A stretch of DNA of 64,000 nucleotides from Albizia julibrissin (taxonomy: Eukaryota > Streptophyta > Magnoliopsida > Fabales > Fabaceae), in NCBI GenBank assembly GCA_037074505.1, contig CM073483.1:25655001-25719000 (forward strand), given 5' to 3'. A program made the translations under genes and the position numbers. Each line of letters begins with the position of its first letter. The stretch's first letter is position 1. The notes below the pieces were generated by a model. It ran no database searches, had not been told where the DNA came from, and saw nothing but the letters and a program-made list of their open reading frames with translations. Positions 58,612-64,000 of this stretch are shown piece after piece.

Positions 58612-59160
58612 ATGAAGGAAATTCTTGTCAAGCTTAAGAGTAGGTTCCCTACTCTTCCCAAAGATGTGCTTAGGAAGATCTATAGCTATCGACTTGAAAT
58701 AATGAAGACATTCAAGCGTTTGGGCCTTCCTGAGGATGTCCGCTGGATCACTGAAGCTAAAGTACATTTAATAGGTGAGATTCATGAGTCATTTATTAAA
58801 CCTATGCTAGGTATGGGAAAAAGCTCTTACTTCAAAAAGAGAAGAGCTAAAAGAATGAAGATCTATCATAAATGTACAAGGTGGAATTGTGATTAGCGCT
58901 GTAGGAGCAAAGGTATGGTTTCTATAAATCGAGAAGATAAAATTCAATTTATAAAGGATGGACTGAGTAAGGAGTCATTGGATGATATTATTCAGACTCT
59001 TGAGACGCATCCTAGTGGTGATGTTCATCATGTTCTTCTTGATTTATTAGACATATTCAGAAAAGAAAAAGAGCGCTACCATCTTGGAAATCTGACGTTA
59101 AAAGACCCTGTTTTCCAGTTTATAAGAAAACTGGATGGGAGGCAAATCCTCGATTCATAG
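58612..59160 (+). pseudogene. accessory ORF with Cys cluster, copy 2
   Basis: ATG at 58612 (MKEILVKLKSRFPTLPKDVL); the frame runs to a stop at 59158-59160, about 180 codons, broken only by TAG at 58894-58896 (copy 1 has Gln there). The Cys cluster is YHKCTRWNCD-stop-RC, so the first Cys of copy 1 is Tyr here. The second half (INREDKIQFIKDGLSKESLDDIIQTLETH) is almost identical between copies. No membrane segment. Family unknown to me. Confidence 0.7.
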
Positions 59161-59410
59161 AAAGTGTTTAAGCCGTTACTGGACATAAAACCAGAGGAAG
59201 ATGTGAGCCACAATCACAATTACTATACATAATCTTGCTTTTGTCTAATTTGTCTTATCTTTTTCAGTAACTTTTGACTTTCTTTACTCATTTTACTTAA
59301 TTTCTTCACATAGTAGCCCACTGATCATTCGTGTCAGAAATTGTTTTCAAATTTTTTTGAAAAATGTGTGATTTGCATGATTTTGTTGTCTCTGTTTTTG
59401 TAATATAAAT

Positions 59411-60109
59411 ATGCAATCTTCCATTTATAAAAACACAAAATGTCTGAGAGAGAATAAAAAGAGGAATGGTGTCACTCTAAAATGTAGATTTACATCTATC
59501 TGCATTTTTGGTGAAACTAACTTGGGAAAGGATGGAGAGTTTATACCTACAGCAAAGGAATTGGGACATACATTAGCTGCTAGAAAGATCAACTTCATCT
59601 ACAGGGGAGGTATCCAGGGCCTAAAAACAAGTGTGGTCATTGCTGCAACCATTAATGGTAGTAAAGGTTTGTGTGTAAGGGTAAATGAGTTAGAAAATCA
59701 CATTTTCTCCTTAAGGCAAGAGTTACAAGTTTCAAGCCTGCCTGAACGAATGGGACGTATGTTCTACCATGCTGATGCTTTTATCGCTCTACCCGGTGGT
59801 TTTGAAACGTTGGATGGGATCTCTAGCATTGCATATTGGGCTAGACTAAACTTTCATAAAAAATCATTAGGATTGTTAAATGTTAATAGTTTTTATGATA
59901 AGCTGTTGTCTTTTCTTGATCATGCTATGGAAACAGGATTCATACCCCAAGCGACTCGTCATTCCATAATTTTTGCTCCAATTACGGATCAACTATTGGA
60001 TCAAATGCAAGTCTATGAACCTAAACCAGATCCATTGGTCAAGCAAATAAGTGGGAAATCTTCAAAAAGAAGTCAAAAGCAGGATCCAGATACCACTATT
60101 CGGTTGTAA
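59411..60109 (+). CDS. LOG-like (LONELY GUY / lysine decarboxylase-like) ORF carried by Athila copy 2
   Basis: Uninterrupted 232 codons. Homology to copy 1 starts at about residue 20, where a one-base difference changes the N-terminal frame, so the true start is uncertain. LOG landmarks: TSICIFGETNLGKDGEF (residues 28-44), AKELGHTLAARKINFIYRGG (48-67), SLPERMGRMF (109-118), AFIALPGGFETLDG (123-136), LGLLNVNSFYDKLLSFLDHA (153-172), GFIPQATRHSIIFAP (176-190). The length is close to plant LOG proteins. The signature PGGxGTxxE is PGGFETLDG: its second invariant Gly is Glu132 and the catalytic Glu is Gly136, as in copy 1. No introns interrupt it. The fold may be kept, but phosphoribohydrolase activity is doubtful. 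Confidence 0.85.
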   Translation: MQSSIYKNTKCLRENKKRNGVTLKCRFTSICIFGETNLGKDGEFIPTAKELGHTLAARKINFIYRGGIQGLKTSVVIAATINGSKGLCVRVNELENHIFSLRQELQVSSLPERMGRMFYHADAFIALPGGFETLDGISSIAYWARLNFHKKSLGLLNVNSFYDKLLSFLDHAMETGFIPQATRHSIIFAPITDQLLDQMQVYEPKPDPLVKQISGKSSKRSQKQDPDTTIRL

Positions 60110-61421
60110 CTTTCCTTTATATTATGTTTTTACTCTTAGCATTTTGGTTTACTTTATTGTGTGTTTAGGTTGTTTAAAAAAGAAGAAGCATATTTTCTCC
60201 ATTAGATAGTTAGTTAGTAGAACCATTATATGCATGGGGTATGAAAAGATGGCAGAGTAAAGAGTTATTCTTAACTCTTGAGACGCATCTTATTAGTTGC
60301 ATTTTTTTCTATTTCATCTTATAAAAAAAAAAGAGGTTCGACCTAATAAAAAAATTTATTTAAGTGCTTTTCAATGATTTTAAGAAGTATATAAGTTTGA
60401 AGCATGGATCAATTGAGTTTAGAGATTTTATAGCATGATTGAACAACTGATTGTTGAATTTGGTGATGAATTTTGAGATTGAATGAGCTGAATTTGAAAG
60501 TTCCTAACCATGAGCTTTTGAGCCTATATGATCAATAATGATTATCTTTCTTGTGTGTGATATTCACCTATTAAGTTGTCACTCTAGAACTTGCTTTAAA
60601 TATGGTTGAAATTACATATCACATGTACATTCAAAAAAGATAAAGGCATTCATTTTGTTTAGCCAGAGCCAAATAGCTAACCTTGCAATTATACCATTGA
60701 TAAGCCCCTTTGAGCCTGATTGATTATTTCTTTATTCTCAACCTATTAATATGTGTTTTAATGATATATTAAGTGTTTTTACCCAATTTGGAAGATTAGT
60801 AGAGCTTTAGAAATTTCTGTGAATAGGCTTTTGACAAGTGTGAGGCACTATATATCATCAACTGTAAAACTGCAGAAGTTATAAAAAAAGAAAAAAAAGG
60901 AAAAAAAGGGAGAAAAATAAAAGATATATATATTTAGTATTTGAATAAAAATTGTAGGTTGTTGTGATGAGATAAGTCTATTCAAAAGATTACCCATATT
61001 TCATTTGCTCTATTTACTTCTTAAATGTAGCACTTTATATATCTATTTACATTCCTTTAACCTTAGCCCCATTATAATCCTTAATAAGTCCTTTTGATTT
61101 GAATTATGCATGTGAATTAGATAGTAAAGATTGAGATTTTTGGCAAGCTTATGGTAGTGCAATTTTGTCAGGTGAATTTGAGTGAAACATTTACCTTTAA
61201 ACACTTGAGAGATTGAGAGGATGAGTCACAATTATGAATTTGTTTCATTTATTTTTAAATGAAGTCATCAGTTTATACTTTTGTTAATTCAAGAATACTA
61301 TGATCTCTTTATTCTTTAATTGTGTCATTGCTTATGACTTGACACTTCTGATTTTGTCGGAAGCACTTATTAGTCACTCTTTCTTGTCCGAGGACGTCCA
61401 AGAGCTACGTATGAGGGAATT
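60110..61421 (+). other. Athila 3' noncoding region and polypurine tract, copy 2
   Basis: No open frame of note. Landmarks match 28682-30061 in reverse: an A/G-rich tract (60885-60925), GCTTATGGTAGTGCAATTTTG near 61148, CCGAGGACGTCCAAGAGCTA near 61388, and the polypurine tract ATGAGGGAATT at 61411-61421 directly before the LTR. Confidence 0.8.
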
Positions 61422-62818
61422 TGATAAGTAAAATATTTATCATATTTATTTTCCCTTATGTGATGATTTTATGGACAATATTTCAGCTTAATGTAATGAA
61501 ATTAGATGTAATTTATAAATAAACAATTATTTTCTTCTGACAGCCCCGTACAACACCATATTAAGAAGATATTGAAAAGGCATTTTTTAAGGGATGCTGT
61601 AGCAAAATAATGTTTTATACGTGCTGTAGCATATACGCTGTAGCAAAATACGACTGTAGAAGATACAAGTACTGTAGCGATCGATGCAAAGTGGGTCAGT
61701 GCAAAAGTTGATTTTCACTGTTCAAAATCATTATAGCACTGTAAAAAAATCACTGTAGCACCCGAATTGTTCCCTGTAAATAGAGGTCTTTGGCATCCTA
61801 AAATGAAGAGGAAGGAAGAGAGAGAGAGAGAGCTTCTATTTTACAGAGAGAGTTGTTATTTTTAGAATTTATTTCTTGCTTTTTTTTTACTTCTTACATG
61901 CCTCCTACATGGATGGTTTTACCTCCTATATGGAAGGTCTAGGTAGTTTTCCTTTATGGATGGTATATGTTGCCGCCTACATGGAAGGTTTTACCTCCTA
62001 TATGGTAGGCTAGATTTTCCATTTTCATGCACTTGTAGTTGTATTTTTATGTTTTTGTAATTAATTTTTATACAATATTTATGATGTTTGTAATTTATTT
62101 TGGTTTTTTTTTTAATTTTATCATGAGCTAATTTTTTCTTTTCCTAGGGTGATGACATAGCTTACTAATGACGAATTAAATTTTAACTTATTAAATCTAG
62201 TTTTAATTTTTCCTTCATGATTGAGTTTTAATTATTGTTCTTACTGCTTTCAATTGATTGGCCACCTTTTGGATGATTTTAATACGCATGTTGAGACTGG
62301 AAGGAGATGCATGTGTGTGGATCCTATAATTAAAACTATAATTTGCATATGAAATAGGAATATATTCATATGGTTTGTGTAGTCTTAATGAGTTCCATAA
62401 ATCTTAATGCATGATTAATTACATAAATTCATATAGGAATATATTGGGTTAGCAATTAATTATTGAATTACTTGACCTTGCAAGAGGCTAGTAATTAAAT
62501 TAGGGAAACTCGACTATCAATCATGTGAAATAAATTGGACTAGAATAGATAAGTGATTCAATTCGGAATTTGTTAAGTGAAATATAATCCCTAGGTATTT
62601 TTCTCATATTTGTCTTCATATCACTTGTATTCATATTTTATCATTTTTATCTTACAATCTCAATCACAACTAATCAACCGACTAAATAGTACTAAGATTA
62701 CCAATTTGGTACTTAGTAATCAATCATCGTGGGAACAATACTCTACTCACTTCTATATTACTTGTTTACGAAAGTGTACACTTGCACTTTCTAAATACAC
62801 CATCCTACACTCGTAACA
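61422..62818 (+). repeat. 3' LTR of Athila copy 2
   Basis: 1397 bases, TGATAAG...CGTAACA. It contains the CACTGTAGCA cluster (61610-61765), a TATA variant TGTAAATAG (61775-61783), a GA run (61808-61832) and the CCTCCTAYATGG repeats (61908-62015). Confidence 0.93.
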
Positions 62819-62823
62819 TGGAT
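62819..62823. repeat. target-site duplication TGGAT (right, Athila copy 2)
   Basis: Direct repeat of 51554-51558. Confidence 0.92.
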
Positions 62824-64000
62824 GCTTGTATATGAATTTGAAAATTTATGAAGTGTGTGTGTGCATGTTGTTAATTTACCCTGTTTGGAACAGTGTGGCT
62901 GTGAGTGGTGTTTTATGATCCAAATCTTGTCCAACAATTCTGAAAATTTCCATAATTAAATTAGAGACATAGAGATTTAATTTGATAGGTAGTTTGTAAT
63001 TTTTGGACAAGTATATTAGGGGATATGAATTGTTGAAGTTATGCCTTATTTTTTGAAAAGAAATCTGAAACAGTGATGTTTGGCGAAATTATGGGAATGT
63101 TGTGGTTGTGGTGGCTAAAATTGAGTATTTTTATGTGAAAGTATATTGAAATATATTTACATAAAATTTGGAACCACTCAATTTAGAGTTTCCTAAAATT
63201 AATGGTGAATTTTTGAAGTTAAGCAAAAAAAACTAGTAGATTTGAAAGCAATGGTGGAAATAACCAATTTGGGAGGATTGAGCCCCCTTGACTTTGCTTC
63301 TGGCTTAGTATAGTAACTTTAATGACAACCAACTTGAATAATTTCATTATGTAAGTATTAGATGGAATAATAACCTATCGTCCATAAATTCCAATTATAG
63401 AACCTAATAGCAGTTCAAAACTTAAGACTTGCCCAAGCTCAGACAAACGAGAGGAAATTGCCCAAGGAAAATAGCCAGGTAGTAACTTGTCTTTCATATA
63501 TTTATAGGATACACTGTATGTTGTGTGAAATCATCATAAATTGTCTAACACATTCTGGTTATGCAGAGTGGTCGCCCGAGGCCTTTCTGTAAGGGGGGAA
63601 GCTCAGGCCAATAACGTTATGTGATGTACGAGTGGATACTCAGGGCCTTCCTGCGTGAGTATCCCTCGGGGCCATTAAATTTACCTAGCGCTATGATAGT
63701 TTATGAACTGCATGTGATGCACTAAATGCTGTTGTGATAATTCTGTTGTATGATGACTGTGTAGCATGCTTTGTGATGTTATATCTGTATGATTGGCACT
63801 ATGTTACTACTGAGATTCTTTTAAATCTCACTCTTTTCATAAAACCATTGACAGTACAGGGAGAGAGTTCAAGGGGCAAGAAAAGGTAAATGCGGACGGC
63901 TAGAGGTTTGAATACTGAAGACTTTAGTTTACCTAGTTGTTTGTTATGTGTACTTTGGATATTTTGGGCATATATATACCATAAATTAACTAAGCAAAGA
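62824..64000 (+). repeat. Tekay-like gypsy LTR, right part
   Basis: It continues the LTR cut at 51558: joined across the TSD, the text follows the LTR at 39280-40400. Shared landmarks are GGTAGTAACTTGTCTTTCATAT near 63478, TGGTCGCCCGAGGCCTTTCTG near 63570, TGAGATTCTTTTAAATCTCACTC near 63809 and GGGCAAGAAAAGGTAAATGCGGAC near 63875. It runs off the window. Confidence 0.8.

Larger units (their letters stand above)
51559..62818 (+). mobile_element. Athila-type Ty3-gypsy element, copy 2, near complete, with accessory genes
   Basis: An 11,260-base unit with two LTRs (1400 and 1397 bases), tRNA-Asp primer site, gag, protease, RT, RNase H, integrase, a Cys-motif ORF, a LOG-like ORF, 3' noncoding region and polypurine tract, flanked by a perfect 5-bp TSD. 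RT-RNase H-integrase order is that of Ty3-gypsy. Stops and frameshifts in gag-pol make it inactive. The LTRs look about 88% alike over their first 140 bases by eye, so it is much older than copy 1. Confidence 0.95.

Noticed and set aside
58612..59160. Env-like glycoprotein ORF, as in classical Athila elements
   Set aside because: No signal peptide, no hydrophobic segment and no glycoprotein-like layout; a basic and Cys-rich soluble protein fits better.
59411..60109. A host LOG gene at this locus
   Set aside because: It lies between the integrase and the 3' LTR of one element with an intact TSD, lacks introns, has a changed catalytic motif, and a second element carries it at the same place.
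62610..62816. Short ORFs at 62610-62816, 27701-27886 and 34978-35163
   Set aside because: They are chance frames inside Athila LTRs, are not kept open in all LTR copies, and show no domain.

Overview
This is plant nuclear DNA, most likely from a eudicot with a large, retrotransposon-rich genome. Every coding trace belongs to an LTR retrotransposon or to a gene carried by one. I found no host gene, no tRNA or rRNA gene and nothing prokaryotic. The evidence is plant-type Ty1-copia and Ty3-gypsy domains, primer-binding sites matching tRNA-Met and tRNA-Asp, polypurine tracts, TG...CA long terminal repeats (LTRs) and two perfect 5-bp target-site duplications (TSDs). The species cannot be named from the sequence.

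Layout. 1-4738: 3' part of a decayed Ty1-copia element (+), inserted into an older Tekay-like Ty3-gypsy element whose pol remnant is at 4739-6140. That element is interrupted by a ~3 kb copia LTR packed with CTCGAG palindromes (6597-9550), then resumes (9551-10150) and reaches its LTR (10151 on). A 0.9 kb degenerate GTR tract (11199-12110) and an Athila-type noncoding fragment (12111-13729) follow. A second Tekay-like LTR (13730-15658) is interrupted by a truncated SIRE/Maximus-like copia element (15659-21599). 21600-25518 is a reverse-strand copia element with a large internal deletion. 26151-27309 plus 36011-36103 is a decayed plant-transposon ORF split by Athila copy 1 (27315-36005, minus strand, TSD ACAAG). 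36104-49449 is a patchwork of copia and Tekay-like LTRs with tandem-repeat-rich 3' regions. 49450-50262 is a reversed gypsy gag fragment. A further Tekay-like LTR (50263-51558 and 62824-64000) is split by Athila copy 2 (51559-62818, plus strand, TSD TGGAT).

The most interesting system is the Athila-type family. Both complete copies carry, between integrase and the 3' LTR and in sense orientation, two accessory genes in the same order. The first is an unrecognised protein of about 180 residues with a Cys cluster. The second is an intron-less, near full-length relative of LONELY GUY (LOG), the plant cytokinin-activating phosphoribohydrolase. In both copies the LOG signature PGGxGTxxE reads PGGFETLDG, so the catalytic Glu is missing and the change predates their separation. 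Copy 2 has a nearly complete but mutated gag-pol and LTRs that look about 88% alike over the part compared by eye. Copy 1 has near-identical LTRs (about 97-98% by eye over the part compared) but lacks RT, RNase H and the integrase core. Its protease is fused in frame to the integrase C-terminus, so it looks like a younger, non-autonomous derivative.
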